From assembly GCF_006265175.1 (NCBI RefSeq), contig NZ_VDCQ01000034.1, positions 1 to 64,000 on the forward strand: a stretch of DNA of 64,000 nucleotides, written 5' to 3'. A program made the position numbers and the translations under genes. The DNA comes from Paenibacillus hemerocallicola. Its GTDB lineage: Bacteria > Bacillota > Bacilli > Paenibacillales > NBRC-103111. Shown piece by piece: positions 25,499 to 34,393 of this stretch. Position 1 is the first letter of the stretch; the number at the start of each line of letters is the position of its first letter. The notes under the pieces were generated by a model. That model was not told the DNA's origin. It was given only the letters and a program-made list of their open reading frames with translations, and did no database searches.

Positions 25499-27175
25499 TT
25501 ATTTTTTTTGAACGACGAGAATATGTTCTTGCATCATAGTTTTAATCTCTTCATTTCGTGTTACTGTAGAATTAATATGGTGTGGCATTCTTTTAAAGGA
25601 ATATTGCCTCTGCATACTTCTAACTTTTGTGTAATTCAAAGATTCAAACCATTCCCAAAGTATACCTTCCAAGTCAATCGTGACTTTACCAAGCACAGTC
25701 CTATGTCCTACTATCCAAGCCTGAATTCCATGTTTATTGATAACATTGTCTGTTTGTTCTACTACTTCATATAGATCATAAAAAAAATGCAAAATCGCAC
25801 TTCTTCGCCTTGGAAGAGACAATATCTTTCGATTAATCGTTTGTTTCACATACGGTAATTTCTCTTTAAGTTCTTTGAATCGTAATCTCCTTACTTCGTC
25901 ATTACCCAGCAATAGTTCATCAAAGTATCTATCTGATTGTTTTATAGCTAAATCTTTGACCTCATCTCTAGTGAGCTCACCTTTATTATTTATTTTTCTA
26001 TATTCATCAAGTCTGACTCTTTCTTTTATTAGTTTGTATAAAACTTCATTTGAGTCCTTTATAAATTGCAGGTATTGGGTGTCATTCTCTGACAGATTCA
26101 TAATACTAGTCAAATCGTTCTTCAGTTTAATAAGTACATCATTATCATTTTCAATTACAGAGTCAATATTTGATAACAGTGCTTTTAGTGTATGTGATTT
26201 TTCTATAATATCAGGGGAAACTGAGGAGTACGATCTTCTACCTCCAAGTAGCAATTCGTCACAATTATCTTCTAAAACACTGATGCCAAGATATCTTTTT
26301 AATAAGTCTGACATCCATTGAAGAGAAAGTTTTGAAAACTGCCCATATGCAACAGTACTGCTTGAATCTCCATAAGGTGGAGACGTTAAAATTAAATCAA
26401 CTTTCTGATTACCCATATAGGATAGGTCTTTCGCATTACTTAAATATATTTTTGAAATAGTTTCCTTTTTGTAGGCCTTGTTAGCGATTTGAAGCATCTC
26501 AAGAAGGTTGCGCAATTTATCTTTAAAGACTTCATAAGAATTAACATTAAACTTTTTTATATCTGCTGGTGATAGTCTATACAATTTAAACTCTCCATTC
26601 CTAGTTAGAGAGCTTGATCTAATAGTTGAGCTGAAGGCAGTTAGTAAGATGGTAGCATATGTTTCTAGTTGGTTTAGTTTTCGTTCTTGCAGAAATTTAT
26701 TGATCTTATATTTAATAACAGATAATTGTATTTTATTCTCTTCTTTAAACCAGAAATCTATTTTATCAAAGTAGACTATATTTACTATGGGTTGTGTTTC
26801 CTCTGATATATTATTCATAAATAAGTTTAATTGCTTTATAACATAATTAGCATTATGAATAGTTAAGGACTTAGTTTTTGATAACAATATTGACAACGGA
26901 TTTAAATCAGAACCGTAAAAATCTAGCCCTAAGTATTTGGCTTCTAAAGCTATAGTACCACTCCCAACAAAGGGATCTAATACCTTCTTAGTTCCGTACA
27001 AATCTTTTATTTTCTCCAATAAAGAGTTGACCATATTGGGCACAGCTTTAGCTGGATAAGAGTGAATGTTTCCTTCTGATGAGAAAAAAGAAGCAAAATT
27101 ATTTTCTCCAGTATAGTTCAGTTCAATATCTTCCCATTTTGAACCATCTACTTCAAGCTTTGTTATCAGGTTCAT
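25499..27175 (-). CDS. DNA methyltransferase (amino-methylating, SPPY type)
   Basis: This 558-residue enzyme has the SAM-binding motif near residue 67 (LDPFVGSGTIALEA, then FYGSDLNPLS) and the catalytic motif TSPPYGD near 264-270. It should transfer a methyl group to the exocyclic amine of adenine or cytosine in DNA. A ~190-residue segment separates the two motifs, and another ~250 residues follow; one or both probably recognise the target. No endonuclease partner is adjacent. Instead the two upstream genes encode a receiver-like protein and a dual-GHKL ATPase. Base composition is strongly AT-rich compared with the flanks. ATG follows AGGTGAAGTAAG. Confidence 0.88.
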   Translation of the reverse strand: MNLITKLEVDGSKWEDIELNYTGENNFASFFSSEGNIHSYPAKAVPNMVNSLLEKIKDLYGTKKVLDPFVGSGTIALEAKYLGLDFYGSDLNPLSILLSKTKSLTIHNANYVIKQLNLFMNNISEETQPIVNIVYFDKIDFWFKEENKIQLSVIKYKINKFLQERKLNQLETYATILLTAFSSTIRSSSLTRNGEFKLYRLSPADIKKFNVNSYEVFKDKLRNLLEMLQIANKAYKKETISKIYLSNAKDLSYMGNQKVDLILTSPPYGDSSSTVAYGQFSKLSLQWMSDLLKRYLGISVLEDNCDELLLGGRRSYSSVSPDIIEKSHTLKALLSNIDSVIENDNDVLIKLKNDLTSIMNLSENDTQYLQFIKDSNEVLYKLIKERVRLDEYRKINNKGELTRDEVKDLAIKQSDRYFDELLLGNDEVRRLRFKELKEKLPYVKQTINRKILSLPRRRSAILHFFYDLYEVVEQTDNVINKHGIQAWIVGHRTVLGKVTIDLEGILWEWFESLNYTKVRSMQRQYSFKRMPHHINSTVTRNEEIKTMMQEHILVVQKK

Positions 27176-27210
27176 CTTACTTCACCTACCTAAAGAATTG
27201 AGTTAATAAT

Positions 27211-27237
27211 AGAACCGCGCACAAAGTGCGCGGCTCT
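27211..27237. terminator. GC-rich hairpin between receiver-like and methyltransferase genes
   Basis: A 12-bp stem AGAACCGCGCAC / GTGCGCGGCTCT with a 3-nt loop stands out in AT-rich DNA. Reading on the minus strand the tail is TATTATTAACT, so termination may be partial. It would reduce methyltransferase expression relative to the two upstream genes. Confidence 0.6.
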
Positions 27238-27288
27238 ATACATATTATACAACTTTTTGGAACGCTGAATCAATCAATATCGCTATCT

Positions 27289-29220
27289 CTAGAACATATG
27301 TGTAGGCAACGCTTGCCTTGATATGTAATCAGTGCTTTTTTTAATTATATCCAATGCATATATTTCATTAAGACGCGCCACCCTTCGAATATTAAATCCT
27401 TCGTCTCCAAATCTCTTTATTCCTGGGGGAAGGAGAATATTATTATATTCTTGTGACGCGTTGAGATCTCTAATGATATCATCTTTGGACTGATTCAATT
27501 CTACTTCCAATATACTTAGTGAACTTTCTTGATCAACTTTTGACTTCTGTAGGATTGATAATATGCTTCCGATAGTTTCCTCAAATTTAGTAGGCTTACT
27601 ATTTTCTTCGATAAAATCATATATTGTTTTATTGTAATAGTCCCATGAGATTGATGGCATATTTTTTGCTCTTGAAACGTTAGTTTTTGAAATTAATGAA
27701 ATTCCTTCCTTATCGAGAGAACATAAGTCTAATATTCTAAAATCAATTTGAACCATATTCTTGATATCGAATGAGACCATTCCAACTTTTTCCCCAACTT
27801 TAAGGAAATGCACTTTAAGCTTGTTAGGTGGATATGAATTCACTTCCTTCTTGTAACTCTGAGTATCATACTGGAAAAGTGTTCCTTTAATTAGGGTAGC
27901 ATAACTAACTCCACGAGAAACATTATGGTTATTTTTCCTAATTATTGAATCACACGGCTGAGTAATCAACAAATAAATGTCATTTGTAGTTGACCACTTA
28001 GGTTTGCTGGTATAGACTGTTCTAACAAATAAATCTCCAGTGTAAATAGGATAGGAGAGTAGGTTAATATTATAATCCCATTGTTCATAGGAATGAATAG
28101 ATACTACCTTATCGTCTTTTTTTAAATTCAAAAATTTATTTTCTTTTGATGGCGCTGCTTCAACATCTCCTGATTGCATGGCGTTTTCTAACTCTTTATT
28201 TTTTAATCCTTCTAATAGTCTTCTACTGCTAAGCAAATTATCTACAATGTTACTATCGTTTTTGACTAATATTTCATTCATATACTGATTTACAAGAGAT
28301 TCTCTAATACGAAATACAACATCATTAACATGTGAGCCTTCTAAAAATGAGATATTGAAATAATCATCATAGTCTTCTGGATCTATCAGTCTCAATTTTC
28401 TATCAGCTAGATCTATAGCTTTCGTATAGATTGATTTATAAATCCCCGTAATATTTTGTATGGAAAAACCTTGTAATACATTTTTAATAGCCACCATCAG
28501 TTCGAGATAATTACCAGATTCTATGCTCCCTTTTTTTAGAACCCACAAGTGATTTGTCGCAATATTATCGTCATTACGATTAGTCACAAAGTCGGCTATT
28601 TGAGATCTATTTGAAATTCCACTATCATCATTAGTAATTATTAATGCCACATCATTCTTCCTGATAATCTCATTTAAAATATAAAAAATTTGTTGATTGT
28701 TCCCTTTTAAGTCTCTATCTAAAAGCCACAACGAAGCACCATCAGAAGAATCAAATATTTTTCTACTATATGTATTTACAGCAGTTACATTAATCCCCTT
28801 CTTCTGAAGCTCCATTAAAATAACAGCCAAATTTTTCAAACTCAAATCATCACTTTGAAAATCCGATTTGTTACTATAGAAGTTATTTAAAATATTAATA
28901 AGCAATGAAGAATCATTTGACGATAATTCAAAAAGTTTTTGATTATATTGATCTAATTCAAGACAATTTAGCAAATCTTCAATAATCTCAATTTGTTCAA
29001 ACTTTTCTTTTTCTCTTAAATATTCATTATCTATATCAATTTTATTTGACTGGATTAAATCAAATATTAGTCTAACATCATCCTCACCTTTCTCCGAAAA
29101 AATAGTCTCAAGCGTTTTATTGGTTGGCTTCCAATCATCATCTAGACTTATTATGTTCTTAACATTCCATTGATTTAACAATGAATGTAAAATATTAACC
29201 GGCGATATCTCTTGACTCAT
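27289..29220 (-). CDS. Receiver-like protein partnered with dual-GHKL ATPase
   Basis: This 643-residue protein is not a recognised family. Its first ~230 residues look like an expanded receiver domain: NIISLDDDW (acidic cluster D27-D29), SLWLLDRDLKG (possible phospho-acceptor D168) and VALIITNDD (strand 4 equivalent). About 90 extra residues are inserted compared with a normal receiver. The C-terminal ~400 residues are a mix of strands and helices (NINLLSYPIYTGDLFVRTVY, TNDIYLLITQPCD) with no motif I can name. It starts 3 nt after the ATPase stop. A two-component-like relay from the ATPase/kinase to this protein is the likely reading; the output is unknown. Confidence 0.7.
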   Translation of the reverse strand: MSQEISPVNILHSLLNQWNVKNIISLDDDWKPTNKTLETIFSEKGEDDVRLIFDLIQSNKIDIDNEYLREKEKFEQIEIIEDLLNCLELDQYNQKLFELSSNDSSLLINILNNFYSNKSDFQSDDLSLKNLAVILMELQKKGINVTAVNTYSRKIFDSSDGASLWLLDRDLKGNNQQIFYILNEIIRKNDVALIITNDDSGISNRSQIADFVTNRNDDNIATNHLWVLKKGSIESGNYLELMVAIKNVLQGFSIQNITGIYKSIYTKAIDLADRKLRLIDPEDYDDYFNISFLEGSHVNDVVFRIRESLVNQYMNEILVKNDSNIVDNLLSSRRLLEGLKNKELENAMQSGDVEAAPSKENKFLNLKKDDKVVSIHSYEQWDYNINLLSYPIYTGDLFVRTVYTSKPKWSTTNDIYLLITQPCDSIIRKNNHNVSRGVSYATLIKGTLFQYDTQSYKKEVNSYPPNKLKVHFLKVGEKVGMVSFDIKNMVQIDFRILDLCSLDKEGISLISKTNVSRAKNMPSISWDYYNKTIYDFIEENSKPTKFEETIGSILSILQKSKVDQESSLSILEVELNQSKDDIIRDLNASQEYNNILLPPGIKRFGDEGFNIRRVARLNEIYALDIIKKSTDYISRQALPTHMF

Positions 29221-29223
29221 GAG

Positions 29224-31782
29224 TTATTTCGGCTCCTTTTTCATCCCTGAGAAATCTATCACAAACTTAAATCTTCTCTTAAAATCATTTCTTTCCATTG
29301 CTAATCTAATATTCCCGCCTTGATTTTCTAGCAGATTATTTACAATATATAACCCTAGTCCTCTACCATCTTTTTTTAGTGTTTGAAAAGGAAAAAAAAC
29401 CACATTTTCAATCGTAGGATCGATTCCTTTTCCTGAGTCCCACACTTCAACCGTATAATCACTATTTAATCTCATAATAAATTCTTTTACTTCTATTTCA
29501 TTGTTTGAATAAAAAAGATGAAGCCAATGCTCAGAATTCAAATATAAATTATCAAAAATCTGCATTATTAGACCTTGATTACATTCTATGTATATATCCC
29601 CATTTTCTATGAGTTTCATTTTAATTCCAGCTTTTGCTGCTCGTTGTGACATAATCCCATCAATGTACATCATTTTTAATTCATCATTTAAATTTATCAA
29701 TTGTTTGCTTCTTTTTCTTTGTCTAAAACCTGGTGCCAAGTGTCTTATTTGTCTTTCGATAGAATTGGTTTCAGCTTCAATAAGTCTTATTTCACCGTAT
29801 GCTTTTTTTATTAATGCATTCACGTCTTCTTTAGCTTCTATTTTCCTTAGGCAAACAAGAAGCATACTTTGAATTTCTTGTGCTCTAAATCTCGTATTAA
29901 TGTTAGCTTTATTTAACTCATGAGTTAACGCTTCGGCAATAATTCCAAGACTGGAAAGTTCAAATAATGGTTCTACTTCTTCCTTTGTAAAGTCAAATAT
30001 TTTTTTTGCAACTTGTATTTCATTAGTTGCTTTATCAAGATTAGATGATACTTTATATGCTTTTTCAATTAAGTTACTAATTGAAGTCTCTGCCTTTTCA
30101 ATTAATGCATTTTTCATTGGGTCCTCAAACAAGCTTTGCTGATTAGGATCGGTATTTGATCGCAGATCACTAGCTATCTTTTGAGTTTGAACAAGAATTT
30201 CTTTAAATTCACTTGATGTCTGATTTATTGTATTCTGTAAAGTTTCATGCGCAGTTTCATCGACGATTTTAGGATGTAACTTATTAAACTGAGTGGATTG
30301 ACGATATGATTCCCTAGAAATTATTGTAGCTACTTCTTTGCAAATAGAAATAAAATTCTCACCATATGGATCTAATATAAATCCTTGCCGATTAGTCATT
30401 TCTTTTAGGTTACTATTATTATCTGAAGTGATCTCAATATATCCTATTGTGTTATGAACCTTCGGGCCAAAGTAAGAACCAATAGATTGAGATAATTTTG
30501 TGAAGCCAAGCCAATCGTTATCTTCATTACCATACGGCAAAACTCTAAACAAATCTCTAAAAATCTTCACTCCTACATTTTCTTTCAAGAAATCCTTTAT
30601 ATCCTTGGAATCCTCAAATAATTTTGAATACTGGGACAATACAGAGCTATATAGTTCTTTTACTGATGGATCATTTCCGTAGTTATATACATAAAACACG
30701 CCACTGAATTCACCAGGATTTGCATTAATTAACTTGCCCTTGTGAGCTGTTTTTCTAAGATTATACTTTAACTTATCATTTTCTTGAGTTAGGTCAATAT
30801 TTTGTATTTTTTCATCAACAGGAATATGGTTTTCAATGTACTTATCAGGCAGATTCGTGCGTGACTCTTTACCTTCAAGGCTTTTATAAAATATTGGTTT
30901 AAATATAGGTGCTATTTGTAGAACAGGATATTTAAAATGAAATATGACTTTGTATAATGAAGCTTTTTCTAAGAAATCTTCATCGATATTGTTGGTACTT
31001 ATCACTTCATTAGTTAGTTTACTGTTAGTTAAATTAATAGTAATACTGACATTATTATTTTTTTTAAATGGCGATATTAACTTTATTACTTCTTTTGCAA
31101 GTATTTTTTCTATCCCTTCTTGGTTCCAATAGTCAAGATTTAATAGTCCGTACATCGACAAATTTGAAAATCCAAATAAACCATCTGTTATATGTTTAGG
31201 TAAATACTTGCCATCATGAATCTCATCGACAGCTGCTTCTGAGTATACATTATTATCTAAATTCGCCTCTACTTTACCAATTAAAACTTCGTCATTAAAT
31301 TTTCTCCAGTCAATTGAAAGTAGATATTCTCTTTCTTCTTTCCACGATTTTGTTTTCACATTTAAAAAATGGGCTAATCGCTGAGTAGATAGTCTACCTA
31401 CACCCTTTTCTCCAAGGGGAATACGATTATACCTCGGACTTAATTCTTTTTTAGTTTTACTTAAAGTTGAAATCACAAGAAATCCATTTTGAATTTGTTC
31501 TCTATTCATACCATTTCCATTATCACGAATTCGAATAAATCCTTGTCCGAGATTAGTTCGAGTTAGTGTATCAATTTCTATGAAAATATTTTTAGCATCC
31601 GCATCATAACTGTTTTTTACAATCTCTAATAATGCTACAATCTCATTTTCTATTAATTGCTCTCCTAACTGAATAACTACTCTAGCCATAGCATTAATAG
31701 GAAGTTGTTCATGTTGCGCAAATTTTACATATAACTCCTTTTGAAATACATTCTCTTTTTCATAATCATTTGGGGATTCCAT
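29224..31782 (-). CDS. Dual-GHKL protein: MORC/Hsp90-like ATPase plus histidine-kinase-like C-terminus
   Basis: This 852-residue soluble protein carries two GHKL ATP-binding modules. The first is MORC/MutL/Hsp90-like: E53 and N57 in LLEIVKNSYDADA, D87 in IRDNGNGM, and a lid GEKGVGR at 124-130. A middle region and coiled-coil (~540-600) follow. The C-terminal module is kinase-like: H621 in ALTHELNKA, N-box (QIFDNLYLNSEHW), G1 DSGKGI and G2 GRGLGLYIVNNLL. There is no membrane segment, so the signal is intracellular. MORC-like GHKL ATPases of bacteria have been linked to restriction-modification clusters. ATG follows GGAGG by 6 nt. It is the first gene of the three-gene AT-rich unit. Confidence 0.85.
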   Translation of the reverse strand: MESPNDYEKENVFQKELYVKFAQHEQLPINAMARVVIQLGEQLIENEIVALLEIVKNSYDADAKNIFIEIDTLTRTNLGQGFIRIRDNGNGMNREQIQNGFLVISTLSKTKKELSPRYNRIPLGEKGVGRLSTQRLAHFLNVKTKSWKEEREYLLSIDWRKFNDEVLIGKVEANLDNNVYSEAAVDEIHDGKYLPKHITDGLFGFSNLSMYGLLNLDYWNQEGIEKILAKEVIKLISPFKKNNNVSITINLTNSKLTNEVISTNNIDEDFLEKASLYKVIFHFKYPVLQIAPIFKPIFYKSLEGKESRTNLPDKYIENHIPVDEKIQNIDLTQENDKLKYNLRKTAHKGKLINANPGEFSGVFYVYNYGNDPSVKELYSSVLSQYSKLFEDSKDIKDFLKENVGVKIFRDLFRVLPYGNEDNDWLGFTKLSQSIGSYFGPKVHNTIGYIEITSDNNSNLKEMTNRQGFILDPYGENFISICKEVATIISRESYRQSTQFNKLHPKIVDETAHETLQNTINQTSSEFKEILVQTQKIASDLRSNTDPNQQSLFEDPMKNALIEKAETSISNLIEKAYKVSSNLDKATNEIQVAKKIFDFTKEEVEPLFELSSLGIIAEALTHELNKANINTRFRAQEIQSMLLVCLRKIEAKEDVNALIKKAYGEIRLIEAETNSIERQIRHLAPGFRQRKRSKQLINLNDELKMMYIDGIMSQRAAKAGIKMKLIENGDIYIECNQGLIMQIFDNLYLNSEHWLHLFYSNNEIEVKEFIMRLNSDYTVEVWDSGKGIDPTIENVVFFPFQTLKKDGRGLGLYIVNNLLENQGGNIRLAMERNDFKRRFKFVIDFSGMKKEPK

Positions 31783-32080
31783 AGTTAACCTCCAAAAATT
31801 ACATTTGGATTTAAGTATAGTTCTGAAGTACAGACCTAAAATAATAATATTAGTTCAGAACCATCTTTGCTCAATTCAACTAAAATTTCAAAATTAATCT
31901 TCCGTATTTTCACCTTATTATACCATGACAGTAAATTCTAATTTTCATCTAATATCCATAAATTCATAATTTAACTAGCCTATTGTACTTTTCCTTTGAA
32001 TCTTTTTTTATTGCACTATTTTAACTTACATAAATACGATTTATTATTAAGATCTCATAAAATCGTAGTCAAGATTACTA
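31783..32080. other. AT-rich boundary region
   Basis: About 300 bp of AT-rich DNA separates the dual-GHKL unit from the ordinary-GC McrBC-like unit. It must contain the promoter of the former and possibly a terminator for the latter; I see no clear hairpin. The composition changes sharply near 32085. Confidence 0.5.
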
Positions 32081-34393
32081 CTATTTTTCTGGCTGGTCTT
32101 TAACCAACCGCAACTCCCCAACCTCCCCAACCCGATCAAACAAATACTTACTCGTATACATCACCCGCTGCACGCCATTCCCACCCGGCAAAATCGGCTT
32201 CTTCCGCATTTCCCAAGCTTCCACCGAAAACACCACATACAGCTCGTCAGAAGCCCCGCGCCCGGACGGAATCTGCGTGATCTCCTTCCGCTGCACAACC
32301 CTCCACTCCGCGACTTTTCCGAAGAAGCGAATCCCTGCTTCCTCCCGCCCAAACATTTGAATCGACTGGTAGAGCGCCACATACTCAATCTGCGTTAATA
32401 TTTTATGATCTGAAATATTGTTCAGCGGTGTATGGTAAAAGCGGTGCTCCAGCGTAACGTCCAACTGCTCCTTCTGGCTGAGTGCCCCGATCAGTACATT
32501 TTTGCCGGACAGCTTGTTCTTATAATATTCCTTCGTCCCCCGAGGCCTGGTCGAGCGCTCGTATGCTTTCTCCGGGCTGTCGAGGATGATTTCGTCCAGA
32601 AATTTCTCCATGAGGCTAGTCGAGTTAGGCAAGAACGGGAATGCCCCGATATTGATCTTCTCGATGCTCCGGTAGAATGGATGGTGCTGGAACTCCTCCT
32701 CATCGTGGTACGGGAAAAGGACATATGCACCAAACATGCTGCGCTCGAATTCTTTCTCCTTCTCGTCCCTGTAGACGATCGCGTCGCGGTAACGGTGCAT
32801 GGTGTTGATGTCGTCTTCCTCCGGCCCCGGCTGCTTGTAATCGCGACGGTACGGTGTGCCTTCGTAGGCGGGGTTTAGCCGGTATTTGGCATCGAAGATG
32901 TATTTGTACTCGACCGTGGCATTGTTTTTCTTCAAGGTTAAAATGTTGTCCGGCCGTTGCGGCAGCGTGGGCGTCTGGTCGCCCTTCGGCAAAGCGTTGT
33001 AGTACAGGGTGAAGATTTCCCCGTTGCGCGGGTTCCGGTATACCATCTTTGCTCTCTGTGTTCGGTCCAAAGTGACGAACAGGCCGTTGCGATTGACGCG
33101 GATGATGTCTTGCTTCAGCAGCTCGTAGTTCTGGCTGAGCAGATGGTGAATCTTGAGGAAACACCAGTACTCATATAATAGGGCCAAGTCTTTCATCGAC
33201 AGGCGGAACAGGTCGCTCTGGATCGAGAGACCCTTCATGAGCATCAAGTAGTACCGGTACACTTCGCGGTAGCCGACTGCCATTTGCAGGACGAGCGTGA
33301 TGGACATATGGCGCATGTCGCCTACGTTTAGAAAATCGTGCTTCAGCAGGCGTTGGAGTTGGGTCTGCATCAAGTTCATTTTGCGCGTCAGCTGAGGGTC
33401 TTCCGCTCGGCCCTTCTGGGCTAACCGGATCTTCAAATCCTTCAGCTTCTGCTGAATGCGAAGCAGTACCCAGCGCACGAACCGGTTCTCGGCGGTGTCG
33501 TAATCGACATGACGCTTGGTCTCCAGCACGTGGCTTGGAGTATACCGCTGCGCTCCTACCGGGATCAGACCCTGCTTCGCATCCTCGACGAGCAGGTGCG
33601 GCCGTTTAGCCAAAAACGGGACGTTCTCCTTTCCCGCCTTGCGTACCCGTGCCGCTTCTACGGGCCGATTCTCCACCTGGAGCTTGGAGTGGGGCGCTTG
33701 CCGGATGCGCTCGACCGCTTGGACGAGCCGGCTGAATACGTGCTGGAGGATGGTGAAGAACTCGGTCAAGCTTTGGTGCCGGGTGTCCCGGAGCCCGGTC
33801 AGCTGGTACGTTTTGCGCAGGAAATCGAAGGACAGGTTGTAGATCTGCTCGTTGACGTCGTTAAGGATCATCTGGTAGTCGCGCTTGTAGTCCATCTTCG
33901 ACGGGAAAATTTCCAGCTGCAGCCGAAAGGCGGCTTCCCCATTGCAGCGAAGCTCCAGCTCGGTAAACCCGACTTCGTTCTGGAAGTTGACGATGCCGGA
34001 TAGGATCATACTGCCTAACGGCTTGATCGCTTGGCGAATGTACGCATTGTCGTGGTGGAAGCCGAGCGCAAGCTCCTGCTGCTTCTTCTCGATCACGACC
34101 TCATACGACTGCGTCTCGTAAAAGATCGGATACGTCCGGTCCCCCGCGACCCAAGGCACCAGCTCCCTCCGCTCCGAGCAGAACATCGCGATCGACTCGA
34201 CCGTAAGCGACGCCGCAAGTGCGGAAACCTGAACGTGCGCCTCCACCCACTCCTCGTCCCGCTCCCGGTGCAGCTGCAACGTCTCCACGGTCGGGTGGAA
34301 CGGCTTGCCCTGGATATACAAGTTAAACCAATTCGTCTCGATCCGGAGCAGCTCGGTCTGCGTATTAGGAAAGCCAGTATGAGGTGAAGCCAT
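32081..34393 (-). CDS. DUF2357 / PD-(D/E)XK nuclease, McrC-like
   Basis: This 770-residue protein has an N-terminal DUF2357-type beta-rich region, a helical middle (~270-450) and a PD-(D/E)XK nuclease core: D482 in RPDNILTL and D501-A-K503 in YIFDAKYRL. This matches the PDDEXK_7 (formerly DUF524) family. With the upstream McrB-like ATPase it forms a type IV-like restriction pair that should cut DNA carrying modified bases. The gene overlaps the ATPase gene by 29 bp, with GGAGG inside it. Its base composition is ordinary for this genome, unlike the AT-rich block next to it. Confidence 0.85.
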   Translation of the reverse strand: MASPHTGFPNTQTELLRIETNWFNLYIQGKPFHPTVETLQLHRERDEEWVEAHVQVSALAASLTVESIAMFCSERRELVPWVAGDRTYPIFYETQSYEVVIEKKQQELALGFHHDNAYIRQAIKPLGSMILSGIVNFQNEVGFTELELRCNGEAAFRLQLEIFPSKMDYKRDYQMILNDVNEQIYNLSFDFLRKTYQLTGLRDTRHQSLTEFFTILQHVFSRLVQAVERIRQAPHSKLQVENRPVEAARVRKAGKENVPFLAKRPHLLVEDAKQGLIPVGAQRYTPSHVLETKRHVDYDTAENRFVRWVLLRIQQKLKDLKIRLAQKGRAEDPQLTRKMNLMQTQLQRLLKHDFLNVGDMRHMSITLVLQMAVGYREVYRYYLMLMKGLSIQSDLFRLSMKDLALLYEYWCFLKIHHLLSQNYELLKQDIIRVNRNGLFVTLDRTQRAKMVYRNPRNGEIFTLYYNALPKGDQTPTLPQRPDNILTLKKNNATVEYKYIFDAKYRLNPAYEGTPYRRDYKQPGPEEDDINTMHRYRDAIVYRDEKEKEFERSMFGAYVLFPYHDEEEFQHHPFYRSIEKINIGAFPFLPNSTSLMEKFLDEIILDSPEKAYERSTRPRGTKEYYKNKLSGKNVLIGALSQKEQLDVTLEHRFYHTPLNNISDHKILTQIEYVALYQSIQMFGREEAGIRFFGKVAEWRVVQRKEITQIPSGRGASDELYVVFSVEAWEMRKKPILPGGNGVQRVMYTSKYLFDRVGEVGELRLVKDQPEK

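Noticed and set aside
25499-27175. Methyltransferase as part of a classical type II restriction-modification system
   Set aside because: No endonuclease-like gene is adjacent in the same unit. The nearby PD-(D/E)XK protein belongs to the McrBC-like pair with different base composition.
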